NCBI RefSeq assembly: GCF_001571145.1
Contig: NZ_BCTF01000009.1
Location: 96,341 to 160,340, forward strand
Source of the DNA: Hydrogenophaga flava NBRC 102514
GTDB taxonomy: Bacteria; Pseudomonadota; Gammaproteobacteria; Burkholderiales; Burkholderiaceae_C
Direction: 5' to 3'
DNA: 64,000 nt
Each line of letters begins with the position of its first letter. Position 1 is the first letter of the stretch. A model generated the notes under the pieces. It worked only from the letters and a program-made list of their open reading frames with translations, was not told the DNA's origin and searched no databases. The position numbers and the translations under genes are program-made. Below, piece after piece: positions 23,076 to 32,555 of this stretch.

Positions 23076-24262
23076 GACACGTCTCCCGTCAGGCGTCGGT
23101 AGACGACATCAAAAACCACCGCGGCGATCAGCACCTGACCGATGATCACGTAGCGCAGGCCGATGGAGATGTCCAGCAGCAGCAGGCCGCTGTCGATGCT
23201 CTGCATGATCAGCGCGCCCAGCACCGAGCCGAGGATGGAGCCGCTGCCACCGGCCAGCGCGGTGCCGCCGATGACCGCGGCGGCGATCACGTACAGCTCC
23301 ATGCCGGTGCCCAGCGAGCTGGTGCCGGCGTTCAGCCGCGCGATGGAGACCATGGCGGCGATGGTGATCAGCACGCCCATCAGGGCGAACAGCATCAGCG
23401 TGACGCGGCGAACCGGAATGCCCACCAGCGCCGCGGCCTCGGGGTTGCCGCCCATGGCGAACACATAACGCCCGAAGCGGGTGCGGTGCACGATGAAGGA
23501 CAGCACCAGCGCCACGCTGCCCCAGATCAGCACGGGGATCGGCACGCCCTGCGGCGCGTCCTTGGTCGGGATCTGGTAGGCGTTCATGGTGGCGACGAAG
23601 CCCACCACGATCAGCGCCGGCACGGCGGCCACCAGGGCGTCCAGCCACAGCGGCGGGTTGGGCACGTCGTAGGCCGCCTTGGCGCGGCGGCGCATCACCG
23701 TCTGCAGCACCAGCGCCGCCACCAGCACGGCCGCCAGCACCCAGCTGGCCTGCACGCCGATGGCGCCGTCGAAGCCGCCGCCCAGGCGCTGGAAGAAGGC
23801 GTCGTTGACCGGCTGCGTCTTGCCGTCGGCCACCAGGAAGGCCGCGCCGCGGAAGGACATCAGCCCGCCCAGCGTGACCACGAAGGACGGCACGCCGAGC
23901 ATGGCGGTCAGCGCGCCCTGGTAGAGCGAGACGGCAATCGCCACCGCCAGCCCGGCGAGCGAGGCCTCGACCCAGTGCCAGCCGGCGGTGTACATCAGCG
24001 TCGCGATCAGCACGCCGACAAAACCCATCACCGAACCCACCGACAGATCAATGTGGCGCGCCACGATCACCAGCACCACGACCGTGGCGACGATGCCGAC
24101 GACCGCCGTCTGCTGGGCGATGTTGTAGAGGTTCTCGGGCGAGAGGAACAGGCCGCCCGAGAGGATGTTGAACACAATGGCGGTGGCCACCAGGACCGCC
24201 CCCATCAGCACCAGCCGCCAGTCGATGGCCAGTTGCCTGAGGACATTGGGAACAGGACTCAC
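23072..24262 (-). CDS. xylH: Xylose ABC transporter permease
   Basis: CUT2-family inner-membrane permease with about 10 hydrophobic segments across 396 residues. Characteristic blocks are [19 protein letters not shown] near residue 70, [19 protein letters not shown], and the cytoplasmic coupling region [28 protein letters not shown]. Length and pattern agree with XylH rather than the shorter RbsC. Translationally coupled to xylG. Confidence 0.95.
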
Positions 24263-24364
24263 AGACGCACTCCGCCGAAAAAAAGGACCGCGGGCTGAAC
24301 CCAGCCCGCGGTCCGAGGGCCTCCATCCATCAGGAGAAAAACGAACTCAGATTCAGATGCCCGG

Positions 24365-25384
24365 TCATTTGCAGGCGGCCGGGCCCTTGGCAGCGTCCAC
24401 GCCCTTGCACAGGTCTTCCTTCTTGATCCAGCCGGCCTTGACCACCAGGTCCAGGTTCTTGGCCGTGATCGGCACCGGCTTGAGGAACTGCGCCTGCAGC
24501 GACACCTTCTTCTCGCCACCGGCCCAGGCCGCGGCACCCGCGACCTTCTGGCCCTTGGCCAGGGAGACGGCGGCGGTGGCAGCGTCGCGGCCGAGGTCGC
24601 GCGCGTCCTTCCACACCGACACCGTCTGCGAGCCCTGGGCCACGCGGTTGAGGGCGGCGTGGTCGCCGTCCTGGCCCGAGACCGGAATGCCCTTGATGCC
24701 CTTGGCGGTCAGCGCTGCGACCACACCGCCGGCCGTGCCGTCGTTGGAGGCCACCACGGCATCGATCTTGCCGCCGGTCTTGGTGATGATCTGCTCCATG
24801 TTCTTCTGCGCCACTTCCGGCTTCCAGCCGTCGGTGTATTCCTCGCCCACGATCTTGATGTCGCCCTTCTTGATCGCTGCGTCCAGCACCTCCTGCTGAC
24901 CACCGCGCAGGAAGTTGGCGTTCGGGTCGGTGGGCGAGCCCTTGATCATCACGTAGTTGCCCTTGGGCTGGGCTTCGAGCACGGCGCGGGCCTGCATGCG
25001 GCCGACCTCGACGTTGTCGAAGGTGATGTAGAAGACACCGGGCGCTTCGATCAGGCGGTCGTAGGCCACCACCGGAATCTTCTGCTGGTTGGCCTTGTTG
25101 ACCGCGGGCAGGATGGCGTCCTTGTCCATCGCCAGCACGATCAGCACCTTGGCGCCCTTGGCGATCAGCGAATCCACGTCGGAGAGCTGCTTCTCGGGCG
25201 AACCGCCGGCGTCGGCGCTGATGTAGCTGGCGCCCAGCTTGGCCAGCTGGTCCTTGATCGCCTTCTCGTCGGTTTTCCAGCGCTCTTCCTGGAAGTTGGA
25301 CCAGCTCACCCCCACCACCTGGGCGAACGCGCCGGCGCTGGCCAGACCGAGCGCCAAAGCGGTCAACGTTGTCTTCAGTTTCAT
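24365..25384 (-). CDS. xylF: D-xylose-binding periplasmic protein
   Basis: Periplasmic receptor of the xylose ABC importer, 339 residues. It has a Sec signal (MKLKTTLTALALGLASAGAFAQ) and XylF-type blocks: VVGVSWSNFQEERWKTDEKA, VVAYDRLIEAPGVFYITFDN, and DAVVASNDGTAGGVVAALTAKG. The ATG at 25384 was chosen because GGAG lies six bases upstream; an in-frame upstream ATG at 25447 has no site. It is the first gene of the leftward xylF-H-G-R-B-A cluster. A 102-base gap separates it from xylH. Confidence 0.95.
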   Translation of the reverse strand: MKLKTTLTALALGLASAGAFAQVVGVSWSNFQEERWKTDEKAIKDQLAKLGASYISADAGGSPEKQLSDVDSLIAKGAKVLIVLAMDKDAILPAVNKANQQKIPVVAYDRLIEAPGVFYITFDNVEVGRMQARAVLEAQPKGNYVMIKGSPTDPNANFLRGGQQEVLDAAIKKGDIKIVGEEYTDGWKPEVAQKNMEQIITKTGGKIDAVVASNDGTAGGVVAALTAKGIKGIPVSGQDGDHAALNRVAQGSQTVSVWKDARDLGRDAATAAVSLAKGQKVAGAAAWAGGEKKVSLQAQFLKPVPITAKNLDLVVKAGWIKKEDLCKGVDAAKGPAACK

Positions 25385-25475
25385 CCTTGTCTCCAGTGAA
25401 CGGCCTGCTTGCGGGCCGCGGTTATTGAACGGATTGGTTGGACACATCGTGCGCTGGCCCCCTCACCGGCAGCCA

Positions 25476-25500
25476 TTTAGTACGAACGACAAACTAATTA
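25476..25500. promoter_or_regulatory. Putative ROK XylR operator
   Basis: Inverted repeat TTAGT (25477-25481), 11 bases, ACTAA (25493-25497). The right half reads ACAAACTAA, identical to one arm of the xyl operator described in Bacillus (TTAGTTTGT...ACAAACTAA), and the left half shares TTAGT. It lies about 92 bases before xylF. A second, weaker site with CAAAC-N8-GTTTG lies at 25533-25550. Confidence 0.55.
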
Positions 25501-25600
25501 TTCGCCGCCCCGGGTGCCGGCTCCTATTGGGACAAACCCGACATAGTTTGATGATTGAACTTAATAAGATCGGTGCCGGTTCCTCCCGAAAAGGTTGTCC

Positions 25601-27220
25601 GTGTCCCCCCTCTCCCCGCTGCTGTCCGCCCTCTGTGCGGTCCTGTTCCTGGTGTTGCCCGGCGCCCTGCGGGCGCAGGCCGCCAGCCCGGCGGTGCCAC
25701 GCTTCGTCGAAGAGACCGAAAGCGCCGGCCTGTTCAGCCGCTTCGAGGGCGAGGACGAGTACATGGTGGGCGGCGGCGTCGCCACCTTCGACTGCGACGA
25801 CGACGGACTGCCCGAGCTCTACGTGACGGCCGGCGTCGGCAAGGCCCGGCTCTACCGCAACCGCAGCGCGCGCGGCGGGGCGCTGAAGCTGCAGGAATTC
25901 CGCTCGGGCTTGGAGACCACCAATGCCATTGGCGCCTACCCGCTGGACATCGACGGCGACCGCCAGACGGACCTGGTGGTGCTGCGCGTGGGGGAGGTGC
26001 AGGTGTACCGGGGCCAGGGCCAGTGCCGCTTCGAGCGCGCCAACGAGGCCTGGAACCTGCACACCGGCAACGGCTGGCACACCGCCTTCTCGGCCACCTG
26101 GGAGGCCGGGCAGACCTGGCCCACGCTGGCCATCGGCACCTACGTCGACCGCGCCAAGCCCGACTTTCCCTGGGGCAGCTGCACGCCGACGCTGTTCATC
26201 CGGCCCAAGGCAGGTGGCGGCGGCTTCGGTCCCGTGCAGCCGCTCACACCGGGCCACTGCGCGCTGTCGATGCTGTTCTCCGACTGGAACCGCTCGGGCA
26301 GCGCCGCGCTGCGCGTGAGCAACGACCGCGAGTACTACAAGGGCGGCGAGGAACAGCTCTGGCGCGTCGCCCCCGGGGCCGAACCGGTGCGCTTGGGCCC
26401 GGCCGACGGCTGGAAGCCCCTGCAGATCTGGGGCATGGGCATCGCCAGCCAGGACATCACCGGCGACGGCTACCCCGAGCTCTACCTCACCAGCATGTCC
26501 GACAACAAGCTGCAGACGCTGGAAGCCGGCGCGGCCCAGCCGCGCTACATGGACATCGCGTTCAAGCGCGGCGCCACCGCGCACCGGCCCTACGTGGGCG
26601 GCGACGTGCGCCCCTCCACCGCCTGGCACGCGCAGTTCGCCGACCTCAACAACGACGGCCGTGCCGACCTGTTCGTGGCCAAGGGCAACGTCTCGTCCAT
26701 GCCCGACTTCGCGGCGCTGGACCCGAACAACCTGCTGCTGCAGAGCGCCGACGGCCAGTTCGTCGAGGCCGGCCACACCGCCGGGCTGGCCAGCGTGCTG
26801 CGCGGCCGCGGCGGCATGGTGGCCGACCTCAACGCCGACGGTCTGCTGGACGTGGTGGTGGTCAACCGCGGCGACCGGGCGCAGCTCTGGCGCCAGTTGC
26901 CACCGAGCGCGACGCCACCCGCGCACTGGCTGCAGCTGCGGCTGCAGCAGGAGGGCGGCAACCGCGACGCCATCGGCGCCTGGGTGGAGGTGCGGCAAGG
27001 CGCGGACGAGAACGCCCCGGTGCAGCGGCAGGAGCTGACCGTGGGCGGCGGCCACGCCAGCGGCCACCTGGGCTGGATGCACTTCGGCCTGGGCGGCGCC
27101 GAGCGCGCCCAGCTGCGGGTGCAATGGCCGCAGGGCGGCTGGAGCGCCTGGCAGCCGGTGGAGGCCGACCGCTTCTACACCGTCACCCCTGCGGGTCTGA
27201 ACCTATGGAGAGCGCCATGA
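25601..27220 (+). CDS. Secreted FG-GAP/VCBS repeat protein with C-terminal ASPIC/UnbV domain
   Basis: Predicted exported seven-bladed propeller of the CRTAC1 type. After a signal peptide (hydrophobic ALCAVLFLVLPGALRAQ) come calcium-binding-like repeats DCDDDGLPELYV, DIDGDRQTDLVV, DWNRSGSAALRV, DITGDGYPELYL, DLNNDGRADLFV and DLNADGLLDVVV, then an ASPIC/UnbV domain (HWLQLRLQQEGGNRDAIGAWVEV and HLGWMHFGLGGAERAQLRVQWP). Start set at GTG 25601 because AAAAGG sits six bases upstream; TTG at 25595 has no room for a site. Its stop overlaps the ATG of the haloperoxidase-like gene (ATGA). Role unknown: such proteins may bind a surface or partner enzyme. Confidence 0.85.
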   Translation: MSPLSPLLSALCAVLFLVLPGALRAQAASPAVPRFVEETESAGLFSRFEGEDEYMVGGGVATFDCDDDGLPELYVTAGVGKARLYRNRSARGGALKLQEFRSGLETTNAIGAYPLDIDGDRQTDLVVLRVGEVQVYRGQGQCRFERANEAWNLHTGNGWHTAFSATWEAGQTWPTLAIGTYVDRAKPDFPWGSCTPTLFIRPKAGGGGFGPVQPLTPGHCALSMLFSDWNRSGSAALRVSNDREYYKGGEEQLWRVAPGAEPVRLGPADGWKPLQIWGMGIASQDITGDGYPELYLTSMSDNKLQTLEAGAAQPRYMDIAFKRGATAHRPYVGGDVRPSTAWHAQFADLNNDGRADLFVAKGNVSSMPDFAALDPNNLLLQSADGQFVEAGHTAGLASVLRGRGGMVADLNADGLLDVVVVNRGDRAQLWRQLPPSATPPAHWLQLRLQQEGGNRDAIGAWVEVRQGADENAPVQRQELTVGGGHASGHLGWMHFGLGGAERAQLRVQWPQGGWSAWQPVEADRFYTVTPAGLNLWRAP

Positions 27221-28590
27221 TCCGCCGTCCCCTGTCGCGCGGACTGCTGTGCCTGGCCGCGCTGTGCGCCTCGGTTCCTGCCGCCCGGGCCCAGTCGCCC
27301 ACCGCAGCTTCCGCCGCGGCGATGCCCTCCGCCGACGCCTACAGCGCCGAGGTCGCCACCGAGTGGTTCGGCCTGGCCCTGCTGCTGACCCAGCAGACCC
27401 CGGGCATGAGCCCGCCGGTGGCCTCGCGCGCGCTGGCCTACCTCAGCCTGGCGCTGTACGAGTCGGTGGCGCCCGGCCTGCCGGGCCAGCGCAGCCTGGC
27501 CGGCCAGCTCAACGAGCTGCAGTCGCTGCCCTGGGCGCAGCCCGATGAGCCGCTGCACTGGCCGACCGTGGCCCACACGGCGATGGCCAGCATGACGCGC
27601 ATGATGTTTCCGCACGCCAGCGCCGAGAACAAAAACCGCATCGACCTGCTCGAACGCAGCCTGCCGCAGAAGCTGGCGCGCGACTTCGACCCGCAGCGGG
27701 TGAACGCCGAGGTGCGCACGCGGTCCGAGACCTTCGGCAAGCTGATGGCGATGGCCCTGATGACCTGGGCCCGCACCGACGGCGGCCACGAGGCCTGGGG
27801 GCCGCTGCGCCGCCACCAGGCCAACTACGTGCCGCCCAGCGGCGCCGGCCAGTGGTCGCCCACGCCGCCGGCCTACGCCCCGGCGCTGCTGCCCTGGTGG
27901 GGCACGGTGCGCCCGTTCGCGCTGCCCGCCGCCGACGCCTGCCCGGCGCCGCCACCGCCCGCCTATTCCGAAGAGGCCGGCTCGGTCTTCCAGCGCGAGA
28001 CCGCCGAGGTCCACCGCATCAGCCAGGCCGCCACGCAGGAGCAGCGGCAGGTCTCGCTCTACTGGGCCGACGACCCGCTGAAAACGCCCACGCCTGCGGG
28101 TCACTGGTCCTTCATCGCCACCGACCAGCTCAAGACCGGCAAGGCCAGCCTGGCGCGCGCGGCCCAGGTGTACGCGCGCCTGCACCTGGCCATGGCCGAC
28201 GCCTTCATCGCCACCTGGAAAACCAAGTACACGGTCAACCTGTTGCGGCCGGTGACGGCGGTGCAGCTGACCATCGACAGCCAGTGGGTCCCGACGCTGA
28301 TGCACACGCCGCCGTTTCCCGAGTACCCGTCCGGCCACTCGGTGCTGTCCTCGGCCGCGGCCGGCGTGCTCGAACGCGAGTTCGGCGCCAGCACCCGCTT
28401 CACCGACAACACCCACAACGACCGCGGCTGGGGCCCGCGCAGCTTCGCCAGCTTCCGGGCCGCGGCCGACGAAGCGGCCATCTCCCGCATGTACGCCGGC
28501 ATCCATTTCCGCAGCGGCATCGAAGGCGGCAAGGTCCAGGGCCGCTGCGTTGCCGAGCGCGTCATCGGCCTGTCGATGGGGGCGCGATGA
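27217..28590 (+). CDS. Vanadium-dependent haloperoxidase/PAP2-like secreted protein
   Basis: 457 residues with an N-terminal signal peptide (LLCLAALCASVPAARAQ). The three vanadate/phosphate-pocket motifs of the PAP2-haloperoxidase superfamily are present: KYTVNLLRP (Lys337, Arg344), EYPSGH (Ser372-Gly-His374) and SRMYAGIH (Arg424, His430). The region between resembles bacterial vanadium haloperoxidase homologues more than short PAP2 phosphatases. The ATG at 27217 overlaps the upstream stop and has GGAG in front; an ATG at 27205 is possible. Substrate (halide oxidation or phosphoester hydrolysis) is not decided by the sequence. Confidence 0.85.
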   Translation: MIRRPLSRGLLCLAALCASVPAARAQSPTAASAAAMPSADAYSAEVATEWFGLALLLTQQTPGMSPPVASRALAYLSLALYESVAPGLPGQRSLAGQLNELQSLPWAQPDEPLHWPTVAHTAMASMTRMMFPHASAENKNRIDLLERSLPQKLARDFDPQRVNAEVRTRSETFGKLMAMALMTWARTDGGHEAWGPLRRHQANYVPPSGAGQWSPTPPAYAPALLPWWGTVRPFALPAADACPAPPPPAYSEEAGSVFQRETAEVHRISQAATQEQRQVSLYWADDPLKTPTPAGHWSFIATDQLKTGKASLARAAQVYARLHLAMADAFIATWKTKYTVNLLRPVTAVQLTIDSQWVPTLMHTPPFPEYPSGHSVLSSAAAGVLEREFGASTRFTDNTHNDRGWGPRSFASFRAAADEAAISRMYAGIHFRSGIEGGKVQGRCVAERVIGLSMGAR

Positions 28591-29558
28591 CGGCCAGCAC
28601 ATCGACCGTGCCCACCAGCCGCTGCGGCGACCACACCGTGCACTGGCTAGACGACGGGCGCCAGCGCCTGGGCCTGGTGCCGGGCTTTGGTGGCAGTGTC
28701 GCCGCCTGGCTGCTGCACCCGCAGGCCGGCGCGGCGCCGCGCCAGCCCGAGGTGCCCTTCCACCTCTGGCGCCCCTGGTTCGGCGACCCCGATCCGTTCA
28801 GCGTGGCCTCGCTGCCCCTGGTGCCCTGGTCCAACCGCATCAGCGGCGGCGGCTTCGAGCAGGACGGCGTGTTCCACCCGCTGGCGCCCAACCGCGCCGG
28901 TGAGGCCTGCCCCATCCACGGTGAGGGCTGGCTGCAGGCCTGGGATGTGGTCGCCCACGACGAGCGACAGATCGAACTGCGGCTGTCCTCGCGCCACTTC
29001 ATGGGCAGCCCCTACGACTACATCGCCACGCAGCGCTACCAGCTGCTGCCCGACGGCATCGAACAAACCCTGTCGGTGACCCACCGGGGCGTTGCGCCCC
29101 TGCCCTACGGCCTCGGGCAGCACCCCTGGTTGCTGCGCACACCGGGCACCCGGGTGCAGGCCCGGGTCAGCGGCGTCTGGCTCAGCCACCCCGACCGCCT
29201 GCCCCGCGCCCACACGGCCGTGCCACCGGACTGGGACCTGAGCGCTGGCATCGAGGCCCACGGGCCGCTGATCGACAACGCCTTCACCGGCTGGGACGGC
29301 ACGGCGCGCATCGAATGGCCGGAAAGCGGCTGGGCCCTGACCGTGGAAGACACCACGCCGACGAGCGATGGCTGCCTGCTGCTGTTCCGGCCCGAGGCCG
29401 GGCCGAGCTTCTGCGTGGAACCGGTCAGCCACCCGATCGACGCGGTGCACCTGTCGGGCCAGCCCGGGCTGCGCCAGCTCGGGCCGGGCGGGTCGATGAC
29501 CCAGCGCCTGCGGTGGCGGTTTGCCCGACTCCATGCCGATGCGGCAGCCAGGCCCTGA
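28587..29558 (+). CDS. Aldose 1-epimerase family protein (GalM-like)
   Basis: Cytoplasmic mutarotase-family enzyme, 323 residues without a signal peptide. Family features include PFHLWRPWFGDPDPFSVASLPLVPWSNRI (sugar-binding Asn-Arg), CPIHGEGWLQAWDV (first active-site histidine), LPYGLGQHPWL (second histidine) and FCVEPVSHPIDAVH with the catalytic Glu. It overlaps the haloperoxidase-like stop by 4 bases (ATGA). Aldose mutarotases interconvert alpha and beta sugar anomers; its place beside the xylose cluster suggests a role with pentoses (inference). Confidence 0.9.
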   Translation: MTASTSTVPTSRCGDHTVHWLDDGRQRLGLVPGFGGSVAAWLLHPQAGAAPRQPEVPFHLWRPWFGDPDPFSVASLPLVPWSNRISGGGFEQDGVFHPLAPNRAGEACPIHGEGWLQAWDVVAHDERQIELRLSSRHFMGSPYDYIATQRYQLLPDGIEQTLSVTHRGVAPLPYGLGQHPWLLRTPGTRVQARVSGVWLSHPDRLPRAHTAVPPDWDLSAGIEAHGPLIDNAFTGWDGTARIEWPESGWALTVEDTTPTSDGCLLLFRPEAGPSFCVEPVSHPIDAVHLSGQPGLRQLGPGGSMTQRLRWRFARLHADAAARP

Positions 29559-29585
29559 CCGGCGCGGTCTGTCTGGGCCCCTGCA

Positions 29586-30245
29586 TCAGGCGGTCTGGCG
29601 GGTCGTGGGACGGCGCACCGCGCGCACCTTGCCGCTGCCACCGCCGCCGCAATAGAAGAGGTCGCCGCCGTCGGATTCGAGCCCGCTGACCCCGGTACCC
29701 GCCGGCATCTGCAGGCGCTGCAGCACCGTGCCGTCGACCGGATCGATGCGGCGCAGCTCGCTCTCTTCGGCCTCCCAGGTGCCGTGCCAGAGCTCGCCGT
29801 CCACCCAGGTGACCCCGGTGACGAAGCGGTTCGACTCGATGGTGCGCAGCACTTGGCCGGTGCCGGGGTCGATCTGGAAGATCTTGCGGTCCCGGTACTG
29901 GCCCACCCACAGGCTGCCCTCGGCCCAGGTCAGGCCCGAGTCCATGCCTCCACCTGGCGCTGGGATGGAGGCCAGCACCTGGCCGGTGGCGGGGTCGATC
30001 TTGTCGATGCGCGCTTCGGCGATCTGGTAGAGGTGCTGGCCATCGAACGCAGTGCCTGCGTCGCAGGCCTGTTCGATGCGCTGCACGGTCTCGCCACTTG
30101 CAGGATCGAACGCCACCATGCGCGGGCCGATGGCGGCCCACACGCGCTGACCATCGTGTGTGACGCCGTGAACGGTGGGAGAGCCGTCGAACGGACCGTA
30201 CTCACGCACGATCTCGGCGGCCAGGAGGGGAGGATTGCGGCTCAT
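29586..30245 (-). CDS. Beta-propeller protein, glutamine-cyclotransferase/YVTN-like
   Basis: Short (219 residues) repeat protein with about five propeller blades, each with a pattern like IDKIDPATGQVLASIPAPGGG, IFQIDPGTGQVLRTIES and LRRIDPVDGTVLQRLQMP. No signal peptide is visible, so it is probably cytoplasmic. The blade sequence resembles plant-type glutaminyl cyclases and PQQ-like propellers, but the chain is short for either. It is downstream of a TPR/winged-helix regulator on the same strand, with 48 bases between, suggesting one transcript. Enzymatic activity cannot be claimed. Confidence 0.7.
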   Translation of the reverse strand: MSRNPPLLAAEIVREYGPFDGSPTVHGVTHDGQRVWAAIGPRMVAFDPASGETVQRIEQACDAGTAFDGQHLYQIAEARIDKIDPATGQVLASIPAPGGGMDSGLTWAEGSLWVGQYRDRKIFQIDPGTGQVLRTIESNRFVTGVTWVDGELWHGTWEAEESELRRIDPVDGTVLQRLQMPAGTGVSGLESDGGDLFYCGGGGSGKVRAVRRPTTRQTA

Positions 30246-30293
30246 CGATGCTCCTTGGTTGAAGGCGCCAGGAGCGGCGCCATGAGGAGCACT

Positions 30294-31532
30294 CTAGTGA
30301 AGCGGCAGCGCAGTGGGGAGTAACAAGATCGTCGTGAATCCTGCGGAAGCAGCAATCGGTGGCACCAGCCAGCGCCGCGCCCGCCCCTGCCCCACACAGC
30401 GCACGCGCTGCCCGACCAGCAGCTCGGCCAGCGCGCGCTGCACGGTGCGCTGGCTCGCACCCAGCGCCAGCGCCAGCGCCGAGGTGGACCAGGCCGCGCC
30501 ATCGGCCAGCAGGGCCAGCAGCGAGGCCTGTGCACCGTCGATGGGCGGGGCCAACACCACCACGGGCCGCCCGTGCGCGGGCCGCAGCTGAAAGCCGCGC
30601 GCGGTGGCATCGATGGTCGCCATGCCTGCGGCCAAGGCCCGCAGGCGGCCGATCTCCACCCGCAGGCGCGCACGGTGCGTGTCGTCGGGTCGGCGCGTGC
30701 GAAAGGCACGGGCAATCAATGCCTCGCGGGGCACGTCGGCGGGCCAGGCTTCGGCCAAGGCCTGCGCCAGCGTGAACAGCACCGGCCGGCTGGCCAGCGG
30801 CACCCAGCGCCCGTCCAGGCTCAGGCCGCGGCGGCAGGCGTCGATCACCAGCGAGGGCGACGCCAGCAGGGTCTCCACATCGGACAGGCGCAGCAACGCC
30901 TCGCCCTGCGCACCCAGGCGCCGCGCTGCGGGCTGGTCCAGCGCTGCCAGCGCTTCGTCCACCTCGGCCTGCAGCGCGGGCACCTGCGCGCGCTGCGCCG
31001 CCCGCTGCGCGCGCAACAGCGCCTCGCGCGCCGGGCCCGTGCGCAGTGAGCGCAACGACAACTCCGCGCCGGCCAGGCCCGCCACCGCCGCCAGCAACGG
31101 CGGCAGGCTCGGCACGTCCACCCGCGCCAGCCAGGCCGCGGCCTCGTCCAGCCGCCCCATCAACAGGCAGCCTCGCACCGCCACCAGTTGCGCCTGCGAG
31201 GCGTTGGTCTCATCTCCGCGCGCTGACAGCGTGGCCGCCGCCTGCTCCAGCGCATGCAGCATGCGCGGCGTCGCGGCCAGCTCGCGCATCGCCAGCGCCA
31301 CCTCGGCCTCGGCCACGACACAGCGCGCCCGCGACAGCGCCTCGCGCGCGCCGAAGCCCCGCACGGCCAACCGCAACAGCTCGCGCGAACGCGGGTAGTC
31401 GCCCAGCTGCGCCATCGCAATGCCGCGCAAGGCCAGGGCCGGCGCATCGTGGCGCAAGGCCACGCGTTTGAGTGCCGACAGTGCATCACCCGCGGCCAGC
31501 GCGCGGGCGGCGGCGGTGAGCAGGGAGTCCAT
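30294..31532 (-). CDS. TPR plus winged-helix transcriptional regulator
   Basis: 412 residues. The first part (about 1-215) is alanine/leucine-rich helical repeat of the TPR kind (for example ALRGIAMAQLGDYPRSRELLRLAVRGFG). The middle (about 225-320) resembles an OmpR/SARP-type winged helix (LASRPVLFTLAQALAEAWPADVPREALIARAFRTRRPDDTHRARLRVEIGRLRALA). The C-terminal part adds a second helix-turn-helix (TSALALALGASQRTVQRALAELL). It has no receiver domain. It probably controls its downstream beta-propeller neighbour, but target and signal are unknown. Confidence 0.7.
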   Translation of the reverse strand: MDSLLTAAARALAAGDALSALKRVALRHDAPALALRGIAMAQLGDYPRSRELLRLAVRGFGAREALSRARCVVAEAEVALAMRELAATPRMLHALEQAAATLSARGDETNASQAQLVAVRGCLLMGRLDEAAAWLARVDVPSLPPLLAAVAGLAGAELSLRSLRTGPAREALLRAQRAAQRAQVPALQAEVDEALAALDQPAARRLGAQGEALLRLSDVETLLASPSLVIDACRRGLSLDGRWVPLASRPVLFTLAQALAEAWPADVPREALIARAFRTRRPDDTHRARLRVEIGRLRALAAGMATIDATARGFQLRPAHGRPVVVLAPPIDGAQASLLALLADGAAWSTSALALALGASQRTVQRALAELLVGQRVRCVGQGRARRWLVPPIAASAGFTTILLLPTALPLH

Positions 31533-31575
31533 GGGGAAGCGGGCCGAGCCCGGTGTGGATCGGCGGCCCCGCCCC

Positions 31576-32517
31576 TCAGCGCATCATCGCTTCGAGCTTG
31601 ATCGTGTCGGCCACGAAGGCGCGGATGCCTTCGGACAGCTTCTCGGTGGCCATCGCGTCCTCGTTCAGCGCGAAGCGGAAGGCGGCCTCGTCGTACTGCA
31701 CGAACGGGATGTCCATGGCATGGGCCGCGCCGGCGTCCAGGGCCCTGGCCAGCGGGGCCTCGCTGGCCTGCAGCTGCGCCAGCAGGTCGGGGCTGATGGT
31801 GAGCAGGTCGCAACCGGCGAGTGCAGTGATCTGGCCCACGTTGCGGAAGCTCGCGCCCATCACCTCGGTGGCGATGCCGTGCTTCTTGTAGAAGTTATAG
31901 ATCGCGCGCACCGACTGCACGCCCGGGTCGTTGGCGCCGGCCATAGCGGCCTCGTCCCACTTCGCGCCGGCCTGCTTCTTGTACCAGTCGTAGATGCGGC
32001 CGACGAAGGGCGAGATCAGCTGCACCTTGGCCTGGCCGCAGGCCACGGCCTGACAGAACGAGAACAGCAGCGTCAGGTTGGTGTGGATGCCGTCGCGCTC
32101 CAGCCGTGCCGCCGCCTGGATGCCCTCCCAGGTCGAGGCGATCTTGATAAGGATGCGGTCCACATGCACACCCTCGCCCTGGTAGAGGTCGATGATGCGG
32201 CGCGCGCGCGTCACGGTGGCCTCGGTGTCGAAGCTCAGGCGGGCATCCACTTCGGTGGACACCCGGCCGGGCACGTGCTTGAGGATCTCGATGCCAAACG
32301 CCACCAGCAGGCGGTTCATCACCTCATCGCTCCCCTGGCTGCCGTATTTCGACACCGCGTCCTGCAGCAGGTGCGCGTATTCGGGTTTCTGCACCGCCTT
32401 GAGGATCAGCGACGGGTTGGTCGTCGCGTCGCGCGGTGAATAGGCGGCGATCTGGTTGAAATCGCCGGTGTCGGCGACCACGGTGGTGAGCTGCTTGAGG
32501 GCATCGAGCTGGTTCAT
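31576..32517 (-). CDS. tal: Transaldolase
   Basis: Pentose phosphate pathway enzyme transferring a dihydroxyacetone unit between sedoheptulose 7-phosphate and glyceraldehyde 3-phosphate. Signature [11 protein letters not shown] near residue 31 and the Schiff-base lysine in [15 protein letters not shown] (Lys125) are present. Length 313 residues fits the TalB subfamily. Divergent from hexR with 60 bases shared, which contain a GTAAC-GTTAC dyad. It would process pentose phosphate from the xylose cluster. Confidence 0.97.
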   Translation of the reverse strand: MNQLDALKQLTTVVADTGDFNQIAAYSPRDATTNPSLILKAVQKPEYAHLLQDAVSKYGSQGSDEVMNRLLVAFGIEILKHVPGRVSTEVDARLSFDTEATVTRARRIIDLYQGEGVHVDRILIKIASTWEGIQAAARLERDGIHTNLTLLFSFCQAVACGQAKVQLISPFVGRIYDWYKKQAGAKWDEAAMAGANDPGVQSVRAIYNFYKKHGIATEVMGASFRNVGQITALAGCDLLTISPDLLAQLQASEAPLARALDAGAAHAMDIPFVQYDEAAFRFALNEDAMATEKLSEGIRAFVADTIKLEAMMR

Positions 32518-32555
32518 CGGTCTCTCTCAGGGTTGTCGAGGTTTCACAGAAAGAT

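Noticed and set aside
25555..28590. Apparent 1011-residue protein ending in the haloperoxidase-like domain
   Set aside because: The N-terminal part is an out-of-frame reading of the FG-GAP gene; the true start is 27217 by overlap and ribosome site.
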